Assembly: GCA_001695595.3 (NCBI GenBank)
Contig: MBPM02000089.1
Coordinates: 1-64,000 of the forward strand
Direction of reading: 5' to 3'
Length of the DNA stretch: 64,000 nt
Source: Plasmopara viticola
Taxonomy: Eukaryota; Oomycota; Peronosporomycetes; Peronosporales; Peronosporaceae
Shown here: positions 49,342 through 60,352 of the stretch, one piece after another
Layout: the number at the start of each line of letters is the position of its first letter
Numbering within the stretch: position 1 is the first letter of the stretch
Translations under genes and position numbers: made by a program
The notes under the pieces: generated by a model
Seen by the model: the letters and a program-made list of their open reading frames with translations, nothing else
Told to the model about the DNA's origin: nothing
The model's database searches: none

Positions 49342-49668
49342 TTTTCGGAAAAGGTTGGGGTGACGCCCTCCTTCCAAGCGCGGGGGCTAAATGCTCGCGC
49401 GCTTCGGGCAGGTGCTCTCGGGCATCTGCAGGTCTCTAACGAGTCTCACCCACGACGCGACGGTCTCGAGCACTAGGGCGCCACCTGGGCACTTACCAAG
49501 TCAGAACTACACAAAATAATGGAAGACCTACACGGCCTCGGGTGCTGGCTGCACTGCCCGCCGAACGAGACTCGACGTATGCGGACACCACTCTATGCCG
49601 TGGACTAGCCATAGAGCCTAGCACGTGCATAACTTGGCAACGCGATAACGTAATACAATACAATACAA
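49342..49668 (+). mobile_element. SINE-like retroposon, copy 3
   Basis: 327-bp copy with the same head (AAAAGGTTGGGGTGACGCCC) and AATAC tail. It is flanked by a 12-bp direct repeat, ATGCTCGATCAT, at 49330-49341 and 49669-49680. It sits right next to repeat copy B. Confidence 0.9.
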
Positions 49669-49690
49669 ATGCTCGATCATATATGGCCAT

Positions 49691-51655
49691 CTGTGAAGCT
49701 TTTGTGTGATACCGCATATACACAAAACATGTGCTGGTCTATATGAAGTTTTACTAGTTTGATTGTTATCATTTGTGCCATGTGTACACTAAACTACACT
49801 GTCTGTCAGCTAAGTTCTTCAAAGGCTAGATCTTGACTGGAGTTTAAATATGGATCGTGATCACAAGTCCTATACTTCTCTCTAGTTCTATATCCTCTTG
49901 TTCCACTTCTGTGCGGCAAATATTTGTCATCAAGCTCTTTAATGCACTTAGATATCGTCAATCGAATTTGCCGGTCTAGTGAAAACATTTAACTGGAAGT
50001 ATGTGCAGTATACACTTCTATCCAGCCTAAAAGATCACCACAAGTACTTTAATGACAACCACCTCTTCATGCAAAAACTGCGACGCTGTCGTGGATCTCA
50101 TCCAGCTTTAGCGGTGGTGCAATTTGTGACTTCCTCGTTTGACCAGGCACTAAATGTGAACAGCAAATGCAGAGCCATGATCCGATATGTGATTGTCGGT
50201 ATTCTGAAGGAAAATGAAAAAAAAAGATTTGGTCTCTTTTCTCAGACAAATAGTAAAATTAGTAGATCGCAAGCGTTGTTAGCCGCATCCACTTGTCTTC
50301 GGCTCTTTCGATTTCGTGAAGAAGCAGTGGTGACAGAGTCCAAACGTTGTCGAATTAGAATTAAGGCGCTGACCTAAGACTTTTGCCGTCAATACGTATA
50401 GTGCTTCTCGAGGTAGGGTGCACAACAGGCAATCTTTTCAAATAATTTGCTTCCAATAACGCAACCTTAATCGAACAATTCCGATCTACACATTGACTGG
50501 AAGGCGGCTGCCGCGTTAGCTAACCCATTCGCGGAAAAAATAATGGTTGCAGTTTGTGATAAATATCTTTGTCCACATTTTATTACTCTACCTCCTGAGT
50601 GTGGTAAGGTCACATAACACCTTGCACAGAGGAGGCTTGCAAGAAGATACACAATTTGCACATTGACAGGGATTGAGGTATGCAGTAAACTTAAAGTTTG
50701 GTTTATCAAACTCTACATTTATGTCTTTGACTTAACATCAAAGCTTTAATCCAAGACTAAATCCAATCACGCGCTTACGGCAGATACCTCACTCATTTCA
50801 GTGTATTATAATATGCAAGCCGGAATTGGTACCGAAGGATGCCTGTCATGCTTGAAACGCCGCGCTTCATAAAATGCTTCTTAGCAGGAAGCCCGCTTTT
50901 ACCGAAAATGCTCAATTTTGTGAAAGGGCCTCCATTTAGACTATTTTTTACATCCAGCAAAGACCAGTGAAAATAATTAACTCTTTCTACGCTGTCGCAG
51001 CTTGTCTGATTGCTCATTACAATGATCAAGCAGGCCAAAAAGAGTGCTTTCAGTCAGCCAGGCCATTTTAAAAAAACGAAGTCAGTTGTCTTAATGAATG
51101 CTTGAAACCTCTGCACCAAAAGCGACCTCTGTGTTTAAAGTGTTCCTAAAGCAAAGGCTTCTTCTGCACCGTTAGTGTCGAGCAAAAGGCTTTTTGTTTG
51201 ACAGATAGCCTTTCAAACAAAACGAAAGCTCGAGAAGAGATTTTTTACTACTTTACGGCGGGAAACACTCGCCTGCCGTTCTCTCTCGACCGCAAGCTCG
51301 CTGATATCTCCTCCCACAGACATCAAAGATGATGAGAGTTGTTGCGGACGCTCCTGCGATTTTTTTCCCTTGCTGAGGTTGCGAAGAAATCTTATGCTTC
51401 ATTACCCGAACTAAAGTGCGAAATGATAATAGATTTGATATTAAGCTCACCATTCACGCAGAAGACCTCGCTTATGAAGACAGGGACGTCGATAACGATC
51501 AAGACTCAAAGTGGGATGTCATTAAAAAATATCACAATACTGGGCACGAAGAGTAGAAAACTAGTTTACTCTCAGTATATTCCATGGATAGATGCAATCA
51601 CCAAAGCTACCACCTCAGTGGGAACGCGTTGTAAATCGCCCACCGCCGGGTACGA
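49691..51655 (+). repeat. Diverged 2-kb repeat, copy B
   Basis: Counterpart of 37603-39300 in the same orientation. A 132-codon open frame (49979-50377, plus; contains SHPALAVVQFVTSSFDQALN) corresponds to a stop-ridden stretch in copy A, where a similar SHLALAVVQLVT can be read, so it may once have been coding. A second open frame (51339-51665, plus) ends in the block that is inverted in copy A. I do not recognise the product. Confidence 0.65.
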
Positions 51656-51756
51656 TTACTTTTAAAGTACGTTGGCCGTAAGATCACGTGCACGATGCAT
51701 GACCCATTTGGCAAATGCAATGCCCTCCTGTATTTTAACAAAGCTATAACGTAACA

Positions 51757-52140
51757 TTAAGGCGCAAATAAGGCAACAAACTCGCTGCTACGAAAAGAAA
51801 ATTCGACGGAAAGGTGGCCGCAGGAATGGAAATTGCTTTTTTTCTCAACTTTTTTCCCAAGAAGTGACCGATTACTCTCTAGATCTTGTGCCTCGGAGAT
51901 AATTTCAAATAAACGGTTAAATCTTTCCTTTTGTCTATCCGTTTGCGGCTTTAAAGTCGAATCCAAGTTGTGTTGCGTTCCCACTGCAGACACGAGTGCT
52001 TTGTGACGATTCTTGATACGTGTTTTTGACTTGTTCCCATGCACTTCTGTATAAATAATAATAACATGTAGAGAAATTGTGGAGTAAAGCTCGAGTATTC
52101 GAAAAATCATACAGCAAGTCAATGCGAGAGAATTCCACAA
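51757..52140 (-). mobile_element. Ty3/gypsy integrase relic
   Basis: The frame contains GTQHNLDSTLKPQTDRQKER followed by FNRLFEII, matching the gypsy integrase HPQTDGQTERVNR region. It stays open for about 125 codons. The catalytic Asp and Glu neighbourhood is not recognisable and the rest of pol is missing. Confidence 0.65.
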
Positions 52141-53921
52141 TTAGCTCTTTAAGATCTAGAGTTTTTTTGGTCAAATAGACGAGCTGAAAATTGTATTTTT
52201 TGCGCAGTATACAAACGACTGGCTGATTAACGAAGGAGTTGTGCCTCTCCCGGAGTTTGCTTTTTATATTCAAAGTAACGACCGCGATTCAATGATTACA
52301 TTACTAATAGTTTTAAACTACGTTAATGCTGTTATGTTGACGCGAACAAAATTATCGAGCAGGAGGACAAATACATTGCAATAATGTGACTACAGCTCAC
52401 GCTGAATCTGTCATAAAACTTTTCCTCGAATGATTTTTAGCGGATGATCTACTCCGCGCAAATGTCGTTCGATACACCAGGCCTGCTTGTATCCATGCTA
52501 CCTTAAATAACTGTGAGATATGCGCAAAAAGAGTCGGTATATTGAGAGTATCTTGTTTCGTAAAGCATATGTATATGGTGCTGCTAACACGCGACGATCT
52601 TTAACTATATAGCTGTACTACTCACCAAGGGAGCTGAGTACGCCCAGTGACACGCTACGAAAGTAATCTGTTTTTGTAATCTAGCGGAAAGAATTGAAAA
52701 ACTCATACTTGAAATGATCTGTGCGACAGTGTGGCCGACTTTGGTTAAGAATGTTTTGCCAAAACAAATCCTGATGCACTACCTATAACTTGGATCTAAC
52801 CGATTCGAATGAGGGATTCGGCTACTTCCCTTACGGCGATCAGTACATGGCGGGGTAAATACTGATTTCTTTTGAGCTATCAAAAGCCGAATTGCTAAGT
52901 AACACGATTATTACAACCATTATTGGCATTCACCAAAGTGCTCTTGGAGGAGTATTCCTCCATAGCCGCTTCAGTTGTGTCCACGCACTTATCGAAGCCA
53001 TGTGAGAAAAGTTTTACTGGTGATACGGTCCAATAAACTTTGCGCAAACAAAGTTAGAGCTTTAGCCTGCTATGAGGCAATAATATAGACTTTGTAGATC
53101 CCGAAAAGGCCAAAGGTGTAGCAACTCGTCCCACGCCACAAATCGTTTGGATTTGTGGATGGAGCTATATTCAGTCAAACTCTTCTGTATAAAAGTGGGC
53201 CTCATAGAGCCTTAAAGCGAAGGATATCGATTGGTCCTGCAAGAAGCCGGTACTTGATTGCTTTTTATCGCATCGATAAAGTCACTAGCATGCGCTATTT
53301 TGATTATGCATAATGACAGAAAGCCGTTGGTTCGTTTTTGGCGATTTCATCTGTAGTGCAATATATCGAAGCCGAATTCTGGGCCTGATGACTTACGGAC
53401 TGCAGAAAAATGGCTCTGTTCATCGTAAGAATCTACAAATAAAGAAGTACGCTTGAAAAATATTCTGCATTTTTTGGGTCTATCTTCTGTGATAAAGTGT
53501 CCTTGCGGACAGTGCTCATCACGATAATTAGCATTTTTTGCAAACTAGAGCGTTTGTGCTGATATGAAATGGAGTCAAATTCTTCTGCTCGAGTCATTGT
53601 TTGCTACGACAAAAAATAAGGTGCCGGTTACTTCTCAAAGCACAAACCGTAAGCTGATTGTTGTCCGTTTGTATGAAGAAGCAGGCTCGACTGATTTCGG
53701 CTTTCAGCATACTGTTTGATTTGCCTCGAGTAGCTGCGCTCTCATAATCTCTCTAAAACCTCATCAGCGCGTCCTAAATAATACTTTTAGGGACACTTGG
53801 AGGTCGCTGATGGTGCCGTTTGACCAGAATAAAATGTCATTTTTAAGTATAGGAGCCCGATAGTTGCACGACTCACCCAGCACTATAGCAAAGCTGCCGG
53901 AGCTAAATGTTTAAATAAAAT
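52141..53921. other. AT-rich interval with probable retroelement debris
   Basis: Upstream continuation of the gypsy relic (to about 52273, minus) followed by sequence without supported genes. A block near 53092 resembles 43635. Confidence 0.35.
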
Positions 53922-53933
53922 ATGAGTTCAGGT

Positions 53934-54262
53934 TTTCGGGAAAGGTTGGGGTGACGCCCTCCTTCCAAGCGCGGGGGCTGAATGCTCGCGCGCTTCGGGC
54001 AGGTGCTCTCGGGCATCTGCAGGTCTCTAACGAGTCTCACCCTCGACGCGACGGTCTCCAGCACCAGGGCGCCACCTGGGCTCTTACCAAGTCAGAAGTA
54101 CACAAAATAATGGAAGACCCTCACGGCCTCGGTGCTGGCTGCACTGCCCGCCGAACGAGACTCGACGTATGCGGACACCACTCTATGCCGTGGACTAGCC
54201 ATAGAGCCTAGCACGTGCATAACTTGGCAACGCGATAACGTAATACAATACAATACAATACA
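53934..54262 (+). mobile_element. SINE-like retroposon, copy 4
   Basis: 329-bp copy with the longest pentamer tail (AATAC repeated four times). It is flanked by a 12-bp direct repeat, ATGAGTTCAGGT, at 53922-53933 and 54263-54274. Confidence 0.9.
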
Positions 54263-54274
54263 ATGAGTTCAGGT

Positions 54275-55688
54275 CTCTAGATTCGTTGTATTCTTAGTTA
54301 AGTACGAGTTGCTGGCCTGATTCTAAGCGTCGAGTTCTTAGGCAAACCGAGCAAAATTACTACTAACCAACTGCTAAAAAGCAATAGTGCTAGCAAGTGT
54401 GCCAATGGTGCGGTCAAAGCTGGCAAATATTTTCCCCGCTGTCACATTCTGCACGAACGCATGTATGTGCGGACCCATTCGTACAGCTTGGGCCATCAAT
54501 ATCGGGTGGTCACTAAGCCATACGTCTTTAACTACCGAAATGGCCTCCAAAACTTTTATCCCTCATTGTGAGTATTCACCCGACGTAGAGGGTCAATACT
54601 GTAGTACAATAGCTCCGTTTTCATCAAAAAATTAATGCAGCTTTGTGCTCAACTGCGCTAGTAATTTCAAGCTTATCATTTCCTAGAGCCATGCAAACAA
54701 GTCGTCCCGACTTAGGCAATCTAGGGACAAATGGTCTCACGGCAACGCTTAGTAGCAAAACAACGACAATTAGTGCGCAGGTGATCGCGTCTATCACTAA
54801 AATTCCGGCAAAATTACTTGTCTTCATCAGGATTGAGATCCGTCGAGTCTTGAATCTAGTTTGCAATATGTGAACTCATCCTGAGTACGGCATGGGGGTA
54901 GCGCCACAAACTTGAGGTTGCTCGGAAGAAACTTATATTGGTACTAGCGGAACTTTGTCGAGCCTTAAAATCACCTCTTCAAAACACCAAGAGCGCTAAT
55001 GGTGCGGACACTAGCGTGTCAATGAACGATGGTGAAAACATTAACAACACAACAATGGCGTCTAGGTTGTCAATCTCTTCTCAAGCCACATCACAAAGCG
55101 TATCGTGTCGGTCGAGGAAGCTCAAATGTAAATATATCGGTTGAAGACAACACCACTTGGCTATATAATCTTTTATTGCCTATTTGGTACCGTAAAAGGC
55201 ACGGTAAATGTCGTTTGCATGTTACCAATGAATGCTTTCCTTGAGGTAGATGAGATAATAATTGCGGTGTTTGAAGAGGCCTACAAATTCAATACTATCG
55301 CCGAAGCGGTGGTCATTCGACCTAAAAACAGATCAACTTTTCATCATTACTAGAGGAAGCGGTTCTTGGTGCTTCTCAATTTTTAAAGTCTGTCGAATTT
55401 TGCAGTCGGAAAACTAGAATATAGTCTTGGGAAAACCGGCTTCAGCATAATGAAATCGAGATTTGAATCATAAAAAAATTACTTGGTGCGAGGACCCAGA
55501 GACTGGAGTGACCTTTACCAAAAAAAAACATTGATGCATCCTTTTGTGCAAAAAGGCGAGGTGGGTATGATTAGACGACTTTTCAGCTAATAAGTTGTCG
55601 CCTACAAAATCCCTAAATGTTGTAATCATTACGGTACAAAAACTGATACCTGTTGCAAAACAACACTACGGTGCGATTAATTTTTAAC
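54275..55688. other. Interval 3' of the LicD-like gene
   Basis: No supported gene. A minus-strand frame at 54624-54866 contains a strong hydrophobic stretch (LVIDAITCALIVVVLLLSVA) but is short and unrecognised. Confidence 0.35.
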
Positions 55689-58205
55689 TTACAAAACTAA
55701 ATCCGTTGAATCAACGTTTTCTTTTCCAAATAATCTGCGATGACGAGGCTTGGGAATCATGTAGTCGGTCCCATATTCCGATGCAAGAAGAAAGTCGGGA
55801 TCATGCACCGTGTCAAATTTCTCGCCATTAATTGCTACTTGCGAAAAAGGCTGAACTCGCTCATTGGGTAGCGATCGGATTTTCAACTCCTGCATTGACC
55901 AGGCGGAGCCAAATTCTTGTTCCATCGAGTACAAATCCACGTAAGGAACAAGATAGTCTTCGACAATAGGATGTTCAGCGTCGTAAAGCTGAGATGCCAA
56001 TGGGTGTGTTGGGGCTACACAGACACGAAAGATATTGTACTGAAAGAGATGATAACCCTTGCGCCACAAGCGTTGATCCAAATCCTCGCCATCAACGATG
56101 TTTCCATTATACGCAATGTCAACGTCTTCAGTGAATGGAATGAGCCCACCATCGCGAACGGCACCCAAAAGACTTCCAAACGTCAAGATTGGAGTAAATC
56201 CGACTTTTTTGAGTTCTTCATAGACGTCTTTTAATAGTAGATGTAAAACGCTTGAAAAACACTGCTTCTTTGGTGACTGGTGAAGCAATATATCCATCCT
56301 ATCAGCATTTGCACAGCGCGACGTATCTTTCTCTCCGGAAATTGGTAAGCAGTAGCTATAACCACGTTGCTTGCGGTCGTCAGAACTACACAAAACTTCG
56401 TGATCGCCTCTGAACCTGGGCGGAGGCAATGAACCTGCATCTTCCATCATTGAGTTAAACTCGCCACCAGTGCCGTCGTCAATCGCTTCGACAAGATTTG
56501 GCGTACAACCTGTCAATGAAAGGTCTGAAGCTTTCGTTTCCTGCAACTTATTCTCTTCCGCACTGCGACTGCCACTTATCGCGTTGTTTTTAGCCTCCTG
56601 TGGGCCCAGACTGCTTGTAGTTTCAACATTTTCACTCATTGCAGCACTGGCTTCTATCTTGGGAACCAGCAATATGTATGGACCCCTATACTCTTTTAAC
56701 ACAGGTTGATGGGGATCGTAAAGTAATGCAGCTAACGGATGTGTCGGAGCGACGCAAACACGCCAAGTATCCTCACCAAAGAGATTGTAGCCCTTGCGAA
56801 GTAGCGACATTTTCAGCTCATTTAGATCAACGTGTACAGCGCTGTAAGTGATATTCGTGTTATACGTCGAAGCCAGTTGCTTTTCTTCATAAAGCTGAAG
56901 GACTGGAGACCCTCCACCCGCTTGTAACTCGTCAAAAATGTCGGCAGCGAGAAGGTGGAGAATACTTTCGAGGCAAATCGTTGATGGAGACTGTCGTACC
57001 AGTAAATCAATGCGATCTGCGCCAGCACAGAACTCAACATCGCTACGTGCAGAGATCGGAAGACAATACGGGATCTTTTCATCTTCAACATCGTCTTTGT
57101 CACACAGAACCGTGTGGTCGGTTTGAAACGTAGGAGGTGGCAGTGTCTTCATTGTCTGCAACATCGAATAGAATCGATGGTTGGATAAATAATCAATATC
57201 TTTTGCATTTAGCACATTGGGTGAGCAACTCTTGTCCTGGCCTAACTCGGCCTTGATCGTCTTTAAAGAACCCTTACCAGACACGAGCTCGCTTGAAGCA
57301 ATAACAAGATTAATGAGTGGAACGGAGCTTGCTTCATTTTCCAGCGCTCGGTCCGGGTCATACAAGTGCAAAGCTAACGGGTGCGTAGGTGCTACACACA
57401 AGCGCCAAGCACTGCCACTTTGAAACAAGTGATACCCTTTTTTCCAAAGTGCAACATTTAATCTGTCATCACGGGTGATAACCCCGCTGTACATGATCGT
57501 AGAGACGTCCTTCCTTGACGTAGAGTCGGGAAATGACCCAACCGTCGCTATAATATCCCCTGACGAGGACTTGATGCTTGGCGACATTCCTGCTGCCTCC
57601 AACTCCTCGTACACATCCGACAAAAGCATGTGCATAACGCTTGAGCGACATAACGTCAAAGGCGATTGTCGAGCAAAAAGTTCCATTCGATCTGCGCCAG
57701 CACAAAACACTGAATCCTCTTGGCTTGAAATGGGAAGACAATACTGAAACTCGCGCGTTTTGTCGTGTTCTCCGTTGCATAGCTCCGTATGCTTTTGCCG
57801 AAAAGTTGGCGGACTCAGCGCTTTCATCTTCTTTAGTACAGTGTAAAATCGGTCACTAGAACGAAAATTGACAGTGGAGACGTCCACTGTAGCGGGGCTG
57901 CACTTAGGATCGAAGCTGGCCCAGTGAGGTAACACCTGCATTTCCGTTGCAAGCATGATAACTCCGAGGGCCACAAAGAAGATGAACCCGAGAGCTCTCT
58001 TAGACCATGGCGTTTTAGCTCGTAATAGAGGCTTGTCTGTTGTATCGGTGTCGCAATCGTTTTCAAGATTAAGTTGCGAACTTTTAAAGTTTTTAGGAAG
58101 AGCTGCTACCGCAGCGCCCTTCATGTTAAAAAAGCACCACCAAGTTTGCCAATGTTTAAGAATGAGAAAGTGTGTTTTGTCCATCGGTGTTGAATAAAGA
58201 AACAT
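55689..58205 (-). CDS. Type II membrane protein with three tandem LicD/fukutin-like domains
   Basis: Intronless gene of 838 codons from the ATG at 58205; the in-frame ATG at 58124 (MKGAAVAALPKN) is an equally good start and would give a compact type II topology. A single span lies at about residues 71-88 (ALGFIFFVALGVIMLATE). Three related units follow (about 99-290, 324-517 and 564-838). Each has a Cys-rich entry (YCLPIS, ADRM/I, QSP), a helix like DVYEEL, then KGYxLF and RVCVAPTHPLA with LYD. Only unit 3 keeps the LicD nucleotidyltransferase core FGSLLGAVRDGGLIP with EDVDIAY (metal-binding Asp). Units 1 and 2 replace it with unrelated residues. LicD-type enzymes attach phosphorylated groups to glycans, so a Golgi-lumen glycan-modifying role is inferred. 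Confidence 0.85.
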   Translation of the reverse strand: MFLYSTPMDKTHFLILKHWQTWWCFFNMKGAAVAALPKNFKSSQLNLENDCDTDTTDKPLLRAKTPWSKRALGFIFFVALGVIMLATEMQVLPHWASFDPKCSPATVDVSTVNFRSSDRFYTVLKKMKALSPPTFRQKHTELCNGEHDKTREFQYCLPISSQEDSVFCAGADRMELFARQSPLTLCRSSVMHMLLSDVYEELEAAGMSPSIKSSSGDIIATVGSFPDSTSRKDVSTIMYSGVITRDDRLNVALWKKGYHLFQSGSAWRLCVAPTHPLALHLYDPDRALENEASSVPLINLVIASSELVSGKGSLKTIKAELGQDKSCSPNVLNAKDIDYLSNHRFYSMLQTMKTLPPPTFQTDHTVLCDKDDVEDEKIPYCLPISARSDVEFCAGADRIDLLVRQSPSTICLESILHLLAADIFDELQAGGGSPVLQLYEEKQLASTYNTNITYSAVHVDLNELKMSLLRKGYNLFGEDTWRVCVAPTHPLAALLYDPHQPVLKEYRGPYILLVPKIEASAAMSENVETTSSLGPQEAKNNAISGSRSAEENKLQETKASDLSLTGCTPNLVEAIDDGTGGEFNSMMEDAGSLPPPRFRGDHEVLCSSDDRKQRGYSYCLPISGEKDTSRCANADRMDILLHQSPKKQCFSSVLHLLLKDVYEELKKVGFTPILTFGSLLGAVRDGGLIPFTEDVDIAYNGNIVDGEDLDQRLWRKGYHLFQYNIFRVCVAPTHPLASQLYDAEHPIVEDYLVPYVDLYSMEQEFGSAWSMQELKIRSLPNERVQPFSQVAINGEKFDTVHDPDFLLASEYGTDYMIPKPRHRRLFGKENVDSTDLVL

Positions 58206-59062
58206 GCGATTCAATATGCGAAGCTTCCCGAACCGTTCGATGCTGAGGAGTAACGATGGTCTAAAAATTGTCGCTATGGCAAGTGATATTTACGACGCCG
58301 ACGGGTTCAAAGCTTTGCTCAAATATGAATATGTGTCCATGACTTACCGCAAGCGAGAAAAACAGCTGGCTCAGACGCAATTTAGTATACTTTCACCTTC
58401 TCTTCTTCTCTTCTTGGAGTTCGCGGTCAACTTTATTATTGTAGGCTTTGTAAATATTGTGACCGATATACCAATATTGATAAAAGACACTAAATTAAAA
58501 AAAAGCGGTGCGAATTTTTTACCTGATTTGGCAATAGCGTGACTATTGTAAAATGATGAGTTCGACAATCTCTTACAGTAGTATTGATTTGTAGTGGGTG
58601 CGTTGCGCTAATAATGAGCTAAACTCAAAGCTTATTACCTTTCTATTTGACTACTGAAGTACAATCTAAAAGAAGAGATCAAATTTATTATCCTGAGTCA
58701 AAAAGTATTTCGTAGAGCCCTTCAAACCCTTATGCTATTAGCTAAATTATTCTGAAGGACGGATGTTGAGTGGTCAAACCTACTCCAACCTCATAGGCCC
58801 TAAATAATGATACGTAAAGTAGGTTCTCTTCGTCTGGCAAGGACAGGAACATTGTATGGAATTTGTAAAGGCATGTTCGCATTGATTTTATCCATAAAAT
58901 GGTAAGAATAGGTCTATCTGTTATCAAGGTAATGCGCGGCATAAGATTGTCCAGGTTTTAAATAGAGGCCTAACCGACGCCGTTTTAATTTGGTAACCGC
59001 GAAGTGTGGGTCATGCTTATAAAAATAGGCAATGCGGTCCCTTAATTTGGCAGCGAGCAAAA
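58206..59062. other. Upstream flank of the LicD-like gene
   Basis: Holds the promoter side of the LicD-like gene. A 112-codon plus-strand frame at 58204-58542 begins almost at the gene's start codon and ends in hydrophobic residues; without family evidence I do not call it a gene. Confidence 0.35.
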
Positions 59063-59128
59063 TTGCGATGTGCGGTGACGTCAGTTCACGACACGGAAAT
59101 TTTGTTCTGACGTCATCGCACATCGCAA
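59063..59128. repeat. 22-bp inverted repeat (one mismatch)
   Basis: Arms 59063-59084 and 59107-59128 pair except at one base, around a 22-nt loop; each arm contains TGACGTCA-like TGACGTCAG or its complement and TTGCGATGTGCG. Flanking bases show weak further pairing, suggesting a small foldback element. Confidence 0.85.
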
Positions 59129-59149
59129 AACGCTCCAGCGATTGGCCTG

Positions 59150-59213
59150 CAGCTATTGTACAGCTCATATGTATATAGCTGTACAATAGCTGTACAATAG
59201 CTGTACAATAGCT
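59150..59213. repeat. 11-bp tandem repeat with an inverted leading unit
   Basis: AGCTGTACAAT is repeated three times from about 59177, and the reverse complement ATTGTACAGCT lies at about 59155-59165, so the first copies can form a hairpin. Confidence 0.8.
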
Positions 59214-60125
59214 GCCTGCAAGCCAATATATCATTATTATGGGTTCAAAAAGTGCTTAATGCACAACAGTGTATCGAAGACCATTGGGCTGTCTCATGCT
59301 TTTAGCTCCTCCCTACATACATACTGTCGCAAAATGTATGATTTATTTTGCAGCCAAATTTTGTTGGTGGGCTATGCTCAAGTGTGCGGACAATTGTCAG
59401 CGATATATTTACTATCTTCGTTTCCTCGACGCTATATCAAGGCGTCTTATATATATTGATTTAGCTTGAGCTACAATTATAAGAATCTGCGACAATACTA
59501 ATAGTAAAGCGGATTCATCGAGCGTCAAGAACCACGAGATTTGTGGCAAATATATACATGTCCTTTTGGGGCATACGGGAAAGATTCAAAGTTAAGACTC
59601 CGCACCTGTTATTCTAGCGTGTCACGAACAATGAGGTTAGAAAGGTGAGTGGGCTTGCGTCTGACATATGGCCGACGTATCATGCACATAGCTCATTGCA
59701 CAATGGAAAGACTTTTTGAGGAGCGAGCTTCCTAGTGTCGGAAAGAAACCTATTGACTTGGCGTTCAACCTGTAGTCGGTCGCCGAGATGATAGGATACA
59801 TTCGTGAGCCTTTGTTCTTCAGCACTGCATCCACCTCACCAAATTGTTCGTCCACGCTGTTATTTATTCATCAGCTATGATTTTAATGTAATGCCATTCC
59901 ATGTTTAAGCATAAGCACCTGAGAAATCTCCGCGACCTCTTCCCATATCGAAATACTCAAGCCGAAAGACTGCCTCACCGACACGATGTTTTCTCTGCCT
60001 AGAAATTGAAGTTGCAAGCGCGACGTTTACGGTTAGTCTTCAGGCCTATCGATAAATTCGAAATTATTAGAGAGATTTACATCGCAGGGAGCACGTACCA
60101 AGGGATAAAAATAATGTGACGCGAT

Positions 60126-60352
60126 CACCCCCCGCCCGTATACAGATGAAGACGACGATGGCGACGGAAACTCGAAAAAGAAGAAGAAACGGCACAAAGA
60201 CCTTACCATGGCCTAGTGGTGGACGGAGAGGAGGCAGCTCGACCACAAAAGGTGGCCTTTGCTACGTTTTGGCGTCGAGCATTCCAGCCAATTACCGCGA
60301 GCTTGTGGAAGACTTGTGCGTCCGCGCGGTATGTGACAAGTCAGTGAGGGTC
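60126..60352 (+). pseudogene. Gene fragment with acidic/basic cluster, frame-broken
   Basis: One frame encodes TDEDDDGDGNSKKKKKRHKD and stops at a TAG near 60215. A different frame picks up with GLVVDGEEAARPQKVAFATF and continues WRRAFQPITASLWK to a stop near 60352. The two parts would join with a single indel. The character (acidic run, Lys run, then an ordered segment) is like part of a nuclear protein. No start and no further exons are seen, so I read it as a gene fragment. Confidence 0.35.

Noticed and set aside
58204..58542. 112-codon plus-strand frame next to the LicD-like start
   Set aside because: It overlaps the 5' end of an intact gene on the other strand and shows no motif; kept only as a note in the flank description.
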